Below, in pieces: positions 1 through 6,707 of a DNA stretch of 12,072 bases. A program made the position numbers and the translations under genes. Below the pieces are notes generated by a model, which worked only from the letters and a program-made list of their open reading frames with translations, was not told where the DNA came from and searched no databases. This DNA is from an uncultured Chitinophagaceae bacterium (GTDB lineage: Bacteria > Bacteroidota > Bacteroidia > Chitinophagales > Chitinophagaceae). Positions within the stretch are counted from its first letter, which is position 1. Each line of letters starts with the position of its first letter. The DNA is taken from NCBI GenBank assembly GCA_946885665.1, contig CAMPGT010000117.1:1-12072 (forward strand), given 5' to 3'.

Positions 1-10
1 AAAAATATTG

Positions 11-50
11 CTTTTATAAAATCCAGCCATTGCCTATTGCCTATTGCCCT
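11..50 (-). repeat. AT-rich 15-mer plus three TTGCC heptamers at the 3' end of sdaA
   Basis: On the plus strand, 11-25 is the 15-mer CTTTTATAAAATCCA, which contains the 10-base palindrome TTTTATAAAA. After two variable bases comes CATTGCC, leading into three heptamers at 30-36, 37-43 and 44-50 (TTGCCTA, TTGCCTA, TTGCCCT). The last heptamer touches the sdaA stop codon directly, so the element is the first thing after the gene in the transcript. The same 15-mer, two-base spacer and CATTGCC recur after lon at 3477-3500. The repetition is seen directly. What it does (3' end processing, termination, or a dispersed repeat with no role) is unknown. Confidence 0.75.
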
Positions 51-1478
51 TCAACACTCCTTCAACCCCAGGGGCACATTCACTGCTAACCCGCCCTCGG
101 CGGTTTCCTTGTATTTAAAGTTCATGTCCTTTGCCGTGTCCCACATCGTATTGATCACTCCATCGAGAGAAACGCGCGCATAATCGGGGGTGCTTTGCAG
201 CGCCAACTGCGACGCGGTAATCGCCTTGATCGCACCCATAGTGTTCCTCTCAATACACGGCACCTGCACGAGCCCTCCAATAGGGTCGCAGGTGAGCCCA
301 AGGTGATGCTCCATCGCAATTTCAGCGGCCATGAGCGCCTGCCGCTGCGATCCTCCCAAAGCCTCGGTGAGCCCGGCTGCGGCCATAGCCGACGAAACGC
401 CGATCTCGGCCTGGCATCCACCCATCGCCGCCGAAATAGTGGCGCCTTTTTTGAAAATGCTGCCGATCTCCGAAGCGGTTAATAAAAACTGCACGATCTT
501 TTCATCGCTTTCTTCCCCGCTGAAGATCGCAAAATACTGCAGCACAGCGGGAATAACACCCGCAGCGCCGTTGGTGGGCGCCGTTACTACCCTGCCAAAC
601 GAGGCATTTTCTTCGTTCACGGCAAGCGCAAAACAACTCACCCAGTCAAGGATGTACCGAAAATCGTTTCCGCCTGATTTTATACATCCCGTCCATGAAT
701 CATAATCATGATAGGGAGCGTTTTTCAAGAGTTTTTTATTCAGCGCAACTGCCCTTCTTTTTACATTCAACCCGCCAGGAAGTATCCCTTCCGTGTGACA
801 GCCCCTGAACATACACTCCTTCATCACCTTCCAAATATTCAGTAAGCGCGCCCTGGTGAGCGATTCATTTCTCCACGCATTTTCATTCTCCATCACCACT
901 TCGTGAATGGCCAAACCTGTTTTGCGGCACCAATGCAATATGTCGTCGGCTTTACTGATGGGAAAGGGTAATTGTATCGGCGAACCGGACGTAAGGCCTT
1001 CGTGTTCTTCCAATACAAATCCACCACCCACAGAATAATATGTGCGGGCGATGGAACGGCCGTCGTTGAAAGCAGCGGTAAACGTTAAAGCGTTGGGATG
1101 AAAGGGAAGTGATTCGGAAATGAAAAAATCAATGTCGTTAGCCGGGTCGAAAGCAACTTCATGGATCCCTTTCAGCAGGATACGCTTCATCGATCGTATA
1201 TCCGACATCTTCGAAGCGATGAGATTCACGTTGCACGATTCAGGGTCTTCTCCGCATAATCCCATTTGTACGGCAACGTCTGTACCGTGGCCTACGCCGG
1301 TTTTAGCGAGAGATCCATATAGCATCACCCTTGCAGCATTAACCTGCTGCAAGGGTGAAATTGTTTCGAGATATTGAATGAAACGCTGCGCAGCGCGCCA
1401 GGGTCCGAGTGTGTGTGAACTGGATGGACCTACTCCAATTTTAAAAATGTCGAATACTGAAATGGCTTCGTGTGGCAA
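51..1478 (-). CDS. sdaA: L-serine ammonia-lyase (L-serine dehydratase), iron-sulfur, single chain
   Basis: This cytoplasmic enzyme deaminates L-serine to pyruvate and ammonia using a [4Fe-4S] cluster instead of PLP. The 475-residue chain has the order of single-chain SdaA: an N-terminal beta domain with [13 protein letters not shown] at 15-27 and [11 protein letters not shown] near 151-161, then the catalytic alpha domain with [13 protein letters not shown] at 300-312. Cys355, Cys397 and Cys408 are spaced 42 and 11 residues apart, as I recall for the cluster ligands of the Legionella enzyme. The protein ends in Cys475, matching the 'tail-in-mouth' form in which the C-terminal cysteine is the fourth ligand and an internal inhibitor. 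The start is TTG. An in-frame stop lies only four codons upstream, no ATG fits, and the [15 protein letters not shown] opening is normal for the family. It lies 24 bases behind the FKBP gene on the same strand and is probably co-transcribed with it. Confidence 0.95.
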   Translation of the reverse strand: MPHEAISVFDIFKIGVGPSSSHTLGPWRAAQRFIQYLETISPLQQVNAARVMLYGSLAKTGVGHGTDVAVQMGLCGEDPESCNVNLIASKMSDIRSMKRILLKGIHEVAFDPANDIDFFISESLPFHPNALTFTAAFNDGRSIARTYYSVGGGFVLEEHEGLTSGSPIQLPFPISKADDILHWCRKTGLAIHEVVMENENAWRNESLTRARLLNIWKVMKECMFRGCHTEGILPGGLNVKRRAVALNKKLLKNAPYHDYDSWTGCIKSGGNDFRYILDWVSCFALAVNEENASFGRVVTAPTNGAAGVIPAVLQYFAIFSGEESDEKIVQFLLTASEIGSIFKKGATISAAMGGCQAEIGVSSAMAAAGLTEALGGSQRQALMAAEIAMEHHLGLTCDPIGGLVQVPCIERNTMGAIKAITASQLALQSTPDYARVSLDGVINTMWDTAKDMNFKYKETAEGGLAVNVPLGLKEC

Positions 1479-1502
1479 GAAATATTTTCAGTAAAAGTAG
1501 GG

Positions 1503-2015
1503 CTAATTTGCAACCGAATAGTCGAGCAGCTTAACATCGAATATCAGCATGGAATTGGCAGGTATCACCACCTGGTTGGTATTGTCACGCAGATCTTCGC
1601 TGCCATATCCCAGTGTGGGAGGGATAAACAACTTAATGCTGCCGCCCTTTTTCAGTAAGGGAATTCCTTTTTTCCATCCTTCAATCAGCGAGCCCAGCAC
1701 GAAGATTACATTGTCTCCCTTATCGAACACCGTTCCGTTCCTGAGCATGCCTTTGTAGGTAATGAGTATCTGCGAACACAGGTCAACAGTGTCTGTACCC
1801 GTTCCCGACTCGACGATCTGGTAAAAGAATCCTGAAGGATGTCGAACTGCTTCGATATCATTTGAATCCAAATAGGCTTTGATGGAGTCCTGCTCGGCAG
1901 CCGGAGCGGTGATCGAGGTATTGGTGTACGGACAGCCTGCGTCATCATTATTTTTAAGGCACGAAGCGGCAACAAGGGCAATCAAAAGCAAGCCGGATAG
2001 ATATTTAAGCATCAT
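1503..2015 (-). CDS. FKBP-type peptidyl-prolyl cis-trans isomerase, predicted lipoprotein
   Basis: A probable envelope prolyl isomerase that helps fold exported proteins. The N-terminus is a lipoprotein signal: MMLKYLS, a hydrophobic stretch, and VAASC with the likely lipidated Cys19. A spacer of about 45 residues follows, and the FKBP fold fills the C-terminal part (about residues 60-168). FKBP hallmarks are YKGMLRNGTVFD, the LIEGWKKGIPLL segment with its active-site Trp, IPPTLGYG, and IPANSMLIFDVKLLD. I start it at the tandem ATG codons at 2015/2012. A longer frame opens at a TTG at 2054, but that would put charged residues before the signal peptide, and a consensus promoter lies inside that stretch. 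The length of 170 residues fits small FKBP lipoproteins of Bacteroidota. A downstream sdaA in the same transcript is likely but unrelated in function. Exact substrate proteins are unknown. Confidence 0.9.
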   Translation of the reverse strand: MMLKYLSGLLLIALVAASCLKNNDDAGCPYTNTSITAPAAEQDSIKAYLDSNDIEAVRHPSGFFYQIVESGTGTDTVDLCSQILITYKGMLRNGTVFDKGDNVIFVLGSLIEGWKKGIPLLKKGGSIKLFIPPTLGYGSEDLRDNTNQVVIPANSMLIFDVKLLDYSVAN

Positions 2016-2026
2016 GTTGATTTTTG

Positions 2027-2054
2027 CAAATTTATGGTTACTCATCCATGACAA
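2027..2054 (-). promoter_or_regulatory. Bacteroidota-type promoter of the FKBP gene
   Basis: Read on the minus strand, TTG (2054-2052), 17 bases, then TAAATTTG (2034-2027), a full match to the TTG-N17-23-TAnnTTTG promoter pattern known for this phylum. Transcription would start about 5-8 bases downstream, leaving a very short leader before the ATG at 2015. The match excludes the TTG at 2054 as the protein start. The promoter call is inference from the consensus. Confidence 0.6.
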
Positions 2055-2097
2055 CTCCCGTAGATTAACCGTTGCTTGCTATAATTAAGTTAAATAG

Positions 2098-2415
2098 TCA
2101 CTTTTTTTGACTTTCCCTGGCTTTTATTTCCAGGTATTGCTGCTCTTTCATTTCCCACTGATGGCGCTTATAGATCACTGCAACAAACAATGCGATGAGC
2201 AAAATAGCGATCATCAGTATTATGGTAGACGATTCGCTGTTAGCCACCATATCTGCTCGTTTGTACCAGAAGCGGCCGGAAAACAGAACAAGGATGATCG
2301 GGATGCCAAACAACAGCCCGATAGGCAGTCCGGTCAGCACCTGGTAAAGCAGGCTTTTTTCCTTCAATCTTCGCGCTTCCCAGTATTCAACAAATAATCT
2401 TTCTCTTTCGTCCAT
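2098..2415 (-). CDS. Small two-helix membrane protein of unknown function
   Basis: I do not recognise a named family. The 105-residue product has a charged N-terminal segment (MDERERLFVEYWEARRLKEK), a hydrophobic helix at about 26-46, a polar loop of about 17 residues, a second hydrophobic helix at about 64-82, and a basic and glutamine-rich tail ending in KARESQKK. This is a helical hairpin in the inner membrane with both charged ends probably on the cytoplasmic side, because positive charge flanks both helices there. The ATG at 2415 is preferred over a TTG three codons upstream because that TTG lies inside a TAnnTTTG promoter box. It is divergent from the SPOR gene and is followed, 82 bases on, by the FKBP gene, which has its own promoter. 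Coding status rests on the length, membrane pattern and clean spacing. Confidence 0.7.
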   Translation of the reverse strand: MDERERLFVEYWEARRLKEKSLLYQVLTGLPIGLLFGIPIILVLFSGRFWYKRADMVANSESSTIILMIAILLIALFVAVIYKRHQWEMKEQQYLEIKARESQKK

Positions 2416-2421
2416 TTCATG

Positions 2422-2429
2422 CAAAATTA
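2422..2429 (-). promoter_or_regulatory. TAnnTTTG promoter box of the small membrane protein gene
   Basis: Minus-strand TAATTTTG is a full match to the Bacteroidota -7 element and lies only 6 bases before the ATG at 2415, so the transcript may be nearly leaderless. No TTG stands at the usual -33 spacing, which weakens the call. Confidence 0.4.
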
Positions 2430-2448
2430 ACTGTTCGGTTCCGGATGC

Positions 2449-2479
2449 TTTGAGTTACAGACAATTAATCTTTACTTTG
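2449..2479 (+). promoter_or_regulatory. Probable promoter of the SPOR gene
   Basis: TTTG (2449-2452), 19 bases, then TTACTTTG (2472-2479), which differs from TAnnTTTG at one position. It gives a leader of about 15-19 bases before the TTG start at 2499. Together with the box at 2422-2429 it makes the 75-base gap a divergent promoter region. Confidence 0.45.
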
Positions 2480-2498
2480 TGCAACAAATTCTAATATC

Positions 2499-3395
2499 TT
2501 GAAATTAGCTGCCATTTTTTCGAAGTTCCTGTATCAACACAAGGAATTGAAATTACCAGGAATTGGCGTCTTCACTCTTGATCCATCTGTTCCGATCCCT
2601 GATGTGACAGAAAAAAACACTGCAGATTTTGCTCAGCACATAAAATTTACACAGCAGCCCATCACAGCGGCAGATGATACGTTCATCGATTTCATTCGCA
2701 CAGAAACGGGCAAGATCCGGCCGCTCGCCATTTCCGACCTTGAATCTTACCTGGCTGATGGTAAAATCCTGCTCAACATTGGCAAGCCCTTCCAGTTGGA
2801 AGGCATCGGCTCGCTCATCAAAATGAGGGATGGAAAATATGAGTTCACTCCAGGCGAACCGCTTTTGCAACGTCACGAAAGCACCTCGCACGAAACGGCT
2901 GACGCCACGGCAAAAACACCTTCAGTATTTGCCGATGATGCGCAGCGTCAAAACAATTACCGGAAATTATTGATTGGCGCGGCTGTAGTGGCGGGCATCG
3001 CGCTGGTTATTTGGGGAGGATATAGTTTGTCAACCCGCGATTCATCGGGTAGCGCCGGTGCGGATTCGGTTGCCGTTGCAGATCAAACGCAGGGTAGCAA
3101 TGCCAATGCCATTCTCGATTCCGTGCAGCGGCTCATCGACTCGACAAGGAACGCAATGAAGGCGACCGCCACCGTGGGCACCTATAAATTCGTGATCGAG
3201 CGCACAGCCAGTAAAGGACGCGCGTTAAGAAGGTATAACCAGTTGAAAGAAATTGGGACAACCATTAAAATGGACACGAAAGACTCTACTTCTTTTTCGC
3301 TGTATTTTGTGCTGCCGGCAACTCCCGCAGACACTTCCAGGATCAAAGATTCATTGAGGATCTGGTATGGAAGGAGGCAGGTGTTTGTTGAGTAG
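2499..3395 (+). CDS. SPOR-like domain membrane protein with N-terminal HU-CCDC81-like domains
   Basis: A predicted single-pass inner-membrane protein of 298 residues. Residues 1-120 resemble the paired HU-CCDC81-type domains of Bacteroidota: a FLYQHKELKLPGIGVFTLDP opening (the LPGxGxF signature) and a second LLNIGKPFQLEGIGSLIK segment. A linker of about 35 residues leads to RKLLIGAAVVAGIALVIWGGY at about 155-175, a membrane helix with basic residues on the N-terminal side. A Ser/Asp/Ala-rich stretch then precedes a C-terminal region (about 226-298) with the GTYKFVIERTASKGRALRRYNQLK pattern of SPOR domains, which bind glycan strands lacking stem peptides at division sites. The predicted topology is HU-like half in the cytoplasm and SPOR half in the periplasm. 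The start is TTG: no ATG or GTG lies between the upstream stop and the domain, and the first internal Met is residue 109. It stands alone between divergent and convergent neighbours. Confidence 0.85.
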   Translation: MKLAAIFSKFLYQHKELKLPGIGVFTLDPSVPIPDVTEKNTADFAQHIKFTQQPITAADDTFIDFIRTETGKIRPLAISDLESYLADGKILLNIGKPFQLEGIGSLIKMRDGKYEFTPGEPLLQRHESTSHETADATAKTPSVFADDAQRQNNYRKLLIGAAVVAGIALVIWGGYSLSTRDSSGSAGADSVAVADQTQGSNANAILDSVQRLIDSTRNAMKATATVGTYKFVIERTASKGRALRRYNQLKEIGTTIKMDTKDSTSFSLYFVLPATPADTSRIKDSLRIWYGRRQVFVE

Positions 3396-3424
3396 GGAGT
3401 GAACAAAGAATATTTAGGAAAATG

Positions 3425-3468
3425 ATTTTTCCTGACAGCAAAAATGCTTATTTACTGTTCAGAAAAAT
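3425..3468. terminator. Possible hairpin between the convergent SPOR and lon genes
   Basis: The arms 3425-3438 and 3455-3468 pair over about 13 bases with two single-base bulges around a 16-base loop. The core is CTGACAG against CTGTTCAG, extended by ATTTTT against AAAAAT. It sits 30 bases after the SPOR stop and 45 bases after the lon stop. The T and A tracts lie inside the stem rather than after it, so a classical intrinsic terminator is not certain. Confidence 0.3.
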
Positions 3469-3476
3469 AAAAAATT

Positions 3477-3509
3477 CTTTTATAAAATCCAATCATTGCC
3501 CTTTGCCGC
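3477..3509 (-). repeat. Second copy of the AT-rich 15-mer plus two TTGCC heptamers, 3' end of lon
   Basis: CTTTTATAAAATCCA at 3477-3491 is identical to 11-25. It is followed by two different bases and the same CATTGCC, so 22 of 24 bases match between 3477-3500 and 11-34. Heptamers TTGCCCT (3496-3502) and TTGCCGC (3503-3509) then lead to the lon stop codon three bases on. Orientation and position relative to the gene end are the same as for sdaA. Confidence 0.7.
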
Positions 3510-3512
3510 TCC

Positions 3513-5912
3513 TCATCCCAACCCGATCTCCAGCACCTGCTGCATCGTCTTTACATAGTGAAAACGCACGCCCTTTATATAATTAGGATCGATCTCTTCT
3601 ATATCCTTTTCATTCTGCCAGCATAAAATAATTTCTTTCAGCCCTGCGCGTTTTGCGGCGAGAATCTTTTCTTTGATACCTCCCACCGGCAAAACCTGTC
3701 CGCGCAACGTGATCTCTCCCGTCATGCCCAGATAAGGCCGCACTTTCTTCCCGGTGATGGCCGAAGCCATCGAAGTGAGCATCGTAACGCCGGCGCTCGG
3801 ACCATCCTTCGGTACCGCACCCTCAGGAACGTGTACATGCAGCATCTTCTTGCTAAAAATTTCCGGATCAATACCTGTCTTCCGTGCATTCGATTGGAGG
3901 TACGTCAGTGCCGTGGTGGCGCTCTCTTTCATCACGTTGCCCAGGTTGCCCGTCAGTTTCAGCTCGCCCTTTCCATCGCTCAGGCTCGTTTCCACGAACA
4001 GAATATCTCCCCCAACGTACGTCCACGCAAGGCCAACCGCAACGCCGGGGATATTGGCGGCCTTGTACATCTCATTGGTGAACTTCGATCTGCCTAATAT
4101 CTTTTCGACATCTGCCGCGGTCACGATCGCTTTCAGCCGGTTCTTCATGGCAAATTCCTTCGCCTCAAAACGCATGATGCCTGCCAGGTACCGGTCCAGC
4201 TCACGCACACCGCTTTCCCTTGTGTAATCCTGGATAATTCTTTCGAGTATCTTGTCGCTGATCTTGAATTTTTTGTCTTTCAGTCCATGCGCCTCCCTTT
4301 GCTTGGGAACCAGGTGCCTCTTTGCGATCTCCACTTTTTCTTCAACGGCATAACCGCTCAGGTGGATAATTTCGAGCCTGTCGCGCAATGCCGGCTGAAT
4401 ATTGTTGACGTCGTTGGCCGTGGCGATGAACAGCACCTTGCTCAGATCGTATTCCAACTCAAGATAGTTGTCGTAAAAAGTATTGTTCTGCTCCGGATCG
4501 AGCACCTCGAGTAATGCTGATGAAGGATCGCCGCGCATGTCATGACCCACTTTATCAATTTCATCGAGGATCATCACCGGGTTGGAAGTTTTAATCTTCC
4601 TCAGCGACTGAATGATCCTGCCCGGCATGGCGCCGATGTATGTTTTACGGTGACCGCGAATTTCGCTTTCGTCGTGAAGGCCGCCAAGACTCAGGCGCAC
4701 GTATTTTCTGCCAATGGCGCTGGCGATGCTGCGGCCCAATGATGTTTTACCGATACCCGGCGGACCAACAAAGCAAAGGATCGGGCTTTTCATGTCGCCC
4801 TTGAGTTTCAGAACAGCGAGGTATTCGAGTATCCTTTCCTTGATCTTCGCCATGCCGTAGTGATCGTTGTCGAGCACCTTCCTGGCTTTTTTCAGGTCGT
4901 ATGAATCTTCGGTTGTTTCGTCCCACGGGAGTTCGAGCAGCAGGTCGAGGTGATTATACACCACCGAATAATCGGGTGTGCTCGGATGCATTCTTTCAAG
5001 CTTCTCTATCCCTTTTTGAAAAGCATCGGCTGTTGCCTGCGGCCATTTTTTCGATTCCGCTTTCTTTTGCATTTCCCTCACTTCGCGGTCGTTGGTATCA
5101 CCGCCCAATTCGTCTTTGATACTTTTCAACTGCTGCTGCAAGAAATACTCGCGCTGCTGTTTGTCGAGTTCCGTTTTTGTTTTAACGGTCACCTTGTTCT
5201 TGAGTTCGGCAAACTGCAGCTCTCTTTGCAGCAGTTTCATTAACAGATCGGCGCGGGTTTCAATATTGTTCAGTTCCAGCAGCTTTTGCTTCTCCACCAG
5301 GTCGGTGCTGAGGTTGCTGGAAATAAAATGAATCAGGAAGGAAGGGTTCTCAATATTTTTCAGGATGATGCCTGCCTCGGAGGGAATATTGGGAGAAAGT
5401 TGAATGATTTGTGTGGCCAGGTCCTTGATATTCGAAACGTATGCCTCGAAGTTTTGATCAGTGGGCGCCTCTTCATCCACAAGGTTTTCGATGCTCGCCT
5501 TGAAATAAGGTTCCTCGTTAATAATGGAGTTGATCTTAAAGCGGCTCTTTCCCTGGATGATGACAGTAGTGCCGCCATCGGGCATCTTGATAAGTTTAAC
5601 AATGCGGGCAACGGTGCCTACATCTTCAAGGTCGCTTACGGTGGGGTCTTCCACCTCACTGTCTTTTTGCGCCACAACGCCTATCAGTTTGTCAGCCTTA
5701 TAAGCATCGTTCACAGCTTTGATGCTTTTGTCCCTGCCCACGGTTATCGGCAGCACAACGCCGGGGAAAAGCACGGTATTACGGAGCGGCAGTAGCGGTA
5801 GTTCGAGAGGTATTGGTGTTTCATGGCCGTTTTCCTGATCCTGTTCGTTCAAAGGAATAATGGGGATAAAATCCATTTCTTCCTCCGGGGTAAGTATAAA
5901 ACTATCTTTCAT
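3513..5912 (-). CDS. lon: ATP-dependent Lon protease (endopeptidase La)
   Basis: A cytoplasmic AAA+ serine protease that degrades misfolded and short-lived proteins as a hexamer. At 799 residues it has the full LonA layout: an N-terminal LON substrate domain (about 37-240, from [19 protein letters not shown]), a coiled linker (to about 350), and the AAA+ module with Walker A GPPGIGKT at 383-390, Walker B MILDEID at 447-453, sensor TAND at 498-501 and arginine finger region near 510-512. The C-terminal protease domain carries KDGPSAG with catalytic Ser706 and VGGIKEK with Lys749, the 43-residue spacing of the Ser679/Lys722 dyad in E. coli Lon. No key residue is missing. The ATG start leaves a short acidic head (about 35 residues) before the LON domain, usual in Bacteroidota. 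A near-palindrome and a promoter-like box lie directly upstream. Confidence 0.97.
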   Translation of the reverse strand: MKDSFILTPEEEMDFIPIIPLNEQDQENGHETPIPLELPLLPLRNTVLFPGVVLPITVGRDKSIKAVNDAYKADKLIGVVAQKDSEVEDPTVSDLEDVGTVARIVKLIKMPDGGTTVIIQGKSRFKINSIINEEPYFKASIENLVDEEAPTDQNFEAYVSNIKDLATQIIQLSPNIPSEAGIILKNIENPSFLIHFISSNLSTDLVEKQKLLELNNIETRADLLMKLLQRELQFAELKNKVTVKTKTELDKQQREYFLQQQLKSIKDELGGDTNDREVREMQKKAESKKWPQATADAFQKGIEKLERMHPSTPDYSVVYNHLDLLLELPWDETTEDSYDLKKARKVLDNDHYGMAKIKERILEYLAVLKLKGDMKSPILCFVGPPGIGKTSLGRSIASAIGRKYVRLSLGGLHDESEIRGHRKTYIGAMPGRIIQSLRKIKTSNPVMILDEIDKVGHDMRGDPSSALLEVLDPEQNNTFYDNYLELEYDLSKVLFIATANDVNNIQPALRDRLEIIHLSGYAVEEKVEIAKRHLVPKQREAHGLKDKKFKISDKILERIIQDYTRESGVRELDRYLAGIMRFEAKEFAMKNRLKAIVTAADVEKILGRSKFTNEMYKAANIPGVAVGLAWTYVGGDILFVETSLSDGKGELKLTGNLGNVMKESATTALTYLQSNARKTGIDPEIFSKKMLHVHVPEGAVPKDGPSAGVTMLTSMASAITGKKVRPYLGMTGEITLRGQVLPVGGIKEKILAAKRAGLKEIILCWQNEKDIEEIDPNYIKGVRFHYVKTMQQVLEIGLG

Positions 5913-5930
5913 TCAAGCATTTTACTATGA

Positions 5931-5938
5931 CAAAATAA
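5931..5938 (-). promoter_or_regulatory. Candidate -7 box of lon
   Basis: Minus-strand TTATTTTG differs from TAnnTTTG at one position and lies 18 bases before the lon ATG, a spacing like that of the SPOR gene promoter. The -33 region contains no TTG and is occupied by the near-palindrome at 5940-5966. Weak call. Confidence 0.3.
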
Positions 5939-5939
5939 C

Positions 5940-5966
5940 ATCTTCCCCGTATAATACAGGGAAGAT
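5940..5966 (-). terminator. 27-base near-palindrome between the barrel gene and lon: terminator or operator
   Basis: The arms ATCTTCCC (5940-5947) and GGGAAGAT (5959-5966) are perfectly complementary, and inside them GTAT (5949-5952) pairs with ATAC (5954-5957). The single mismatch is C/A on the plus strand but U/G, a wobble pair, in minus-strand RNA. The hairpin therefore folds best in the transcript running from the barrel gene, whose stop is 36 bases upstream. It is followed by GTTATTTTG, moderately U-rich. This favours a terminator. An operator for lon is the alternative, since the symmetry covers the -33 region of its putative promoter. Confidence 0.5.
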
Positions 5967-6002
5967 ACTATATAGGTCAAGTTTGGGGCCGGAAAAAACG
6001 TT

Positions 6003-6593
6003 TTACAATATCCTAAATCCTACATACAACTGGAAGCCCTGGTTCGTCCACCTGTCGCGGTTGTCGATGTCGTTGATGTTGAGCAGGCCCACGGCGTACC
6101 TTCCTCCAATTTTGGCGCTGCCCACATTCAATTGTATGCCACCAAGCATGGAAAGGTCTCCCTTTTTGAAAGCATTCTTGCCATTCTCCAATAGTCTGTC
6201 ATCCTTATTGATCAAAAGGCCAAACTGCGGACCTGCCTGGAACGTGAGCAGGCGTGAAGGACTGTAATTAAGGAGCAGCGGGATGCTGAGATAATTCAGC
6301 TTAACGTCCTTCAGCTCGTTCAATCCGTCGTTGTACATGTTTCTGAATTGATTGCTCACGCGTGTTTCCGACTGGTTCCACAGCAGTTCGGGTTGAAGAC
6401 CCAACTTCTTGCTGAAATTAATTTCGGCAAACAATCCCGCGTTGTAACCGTATTTGAATTCTTCTTTGAAAGATGCGCCGTCAACCTTAAACATGTTGAC
6501 ACCCCCTTTCAATCCAAGATGAAAACCCTGCGCAAAACTTACCGAACCTGCGATAAGTGCAACGAGCAAAATGGCTAAAGACTTAGCTTTCAT
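6003..6593 (-). CDS. Outer-membrane beta-barrel protein, PorT-like (OMP_b-brl_2 type)
   Basis: A predicted small outer-membrane barrel of 196 residues. It opens with a signal peptide (MKAKSLAILLVALIAGSVSFA, cleavage likely before QGFHLGLKGG). The mature part alternates polar and hydrophobic residues with glycine-rich turns: GLKGGVNMFKV, YGYNAGLFAEINFSKKLGLQPELLWNQ, YLSIPLLLNYSP, TFQAGPQFGLLIN, and a closing FQLYVGFRIL whose last residues suit recognition by the barrel-assembly machinery. The pairing of 'GxxxG..LGLQPELLW' with 'YLSIPLLL' is typical of the PorT / outer-membrane barrel domain family widespread in Bacteroidota. Its specific substrate or role cannot be read from sequence, and this family is large and mostly uncharacterised. 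It lies 114 bases downstream of the metallophosphoesterase gene, and no promoter box is evident before it. Confidence 0.85.
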   Translation of the reverse strand: MKAKSLAILLVALIAGSVSFAQGFHLGLKGGVNMFKVDGASFKEEFKYGYNAGLFAEINFSKKLGLQPELLWNQSETRVSNQFRNMYNDGLNELKDVKLNYLSIPLLLNYSPSRLLTFQAGPQFGLLINKDDRLLENGKNAFKKGDLSMLGGIQLNVGSAKIGGRYAVGLLNINDIDNRDRWTNQGFQLYVGFRIL

Positions 6594-6707
6594 TTTTTGA
6601 AGTTTTGTTGTGAATTATTTTCAACTTGCATGCCATTACGTTTCAAGGCGTGTTAAAGTTGAAGTTCTTCAGTGAGACGTTGATGCGGAACAATCGTTTA
6701 ATGAATG

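Noticed and set aside
2096..2112. Inverted repeat AGTCA/TGACT spanning the stop codon of the small membrane protein gene as a terminator
   Set aside because: Five-base AT-rich arms are too weak, and no U tract follows in the transcript direction.
3754..4227. Long plus-strand frames antisense to lon, and similar long frames antisense to sdaA, parB and DUF5683
   Set aside because: They are shadows of strongly conserved genes on the other strand and show no recognisable domain or start context.
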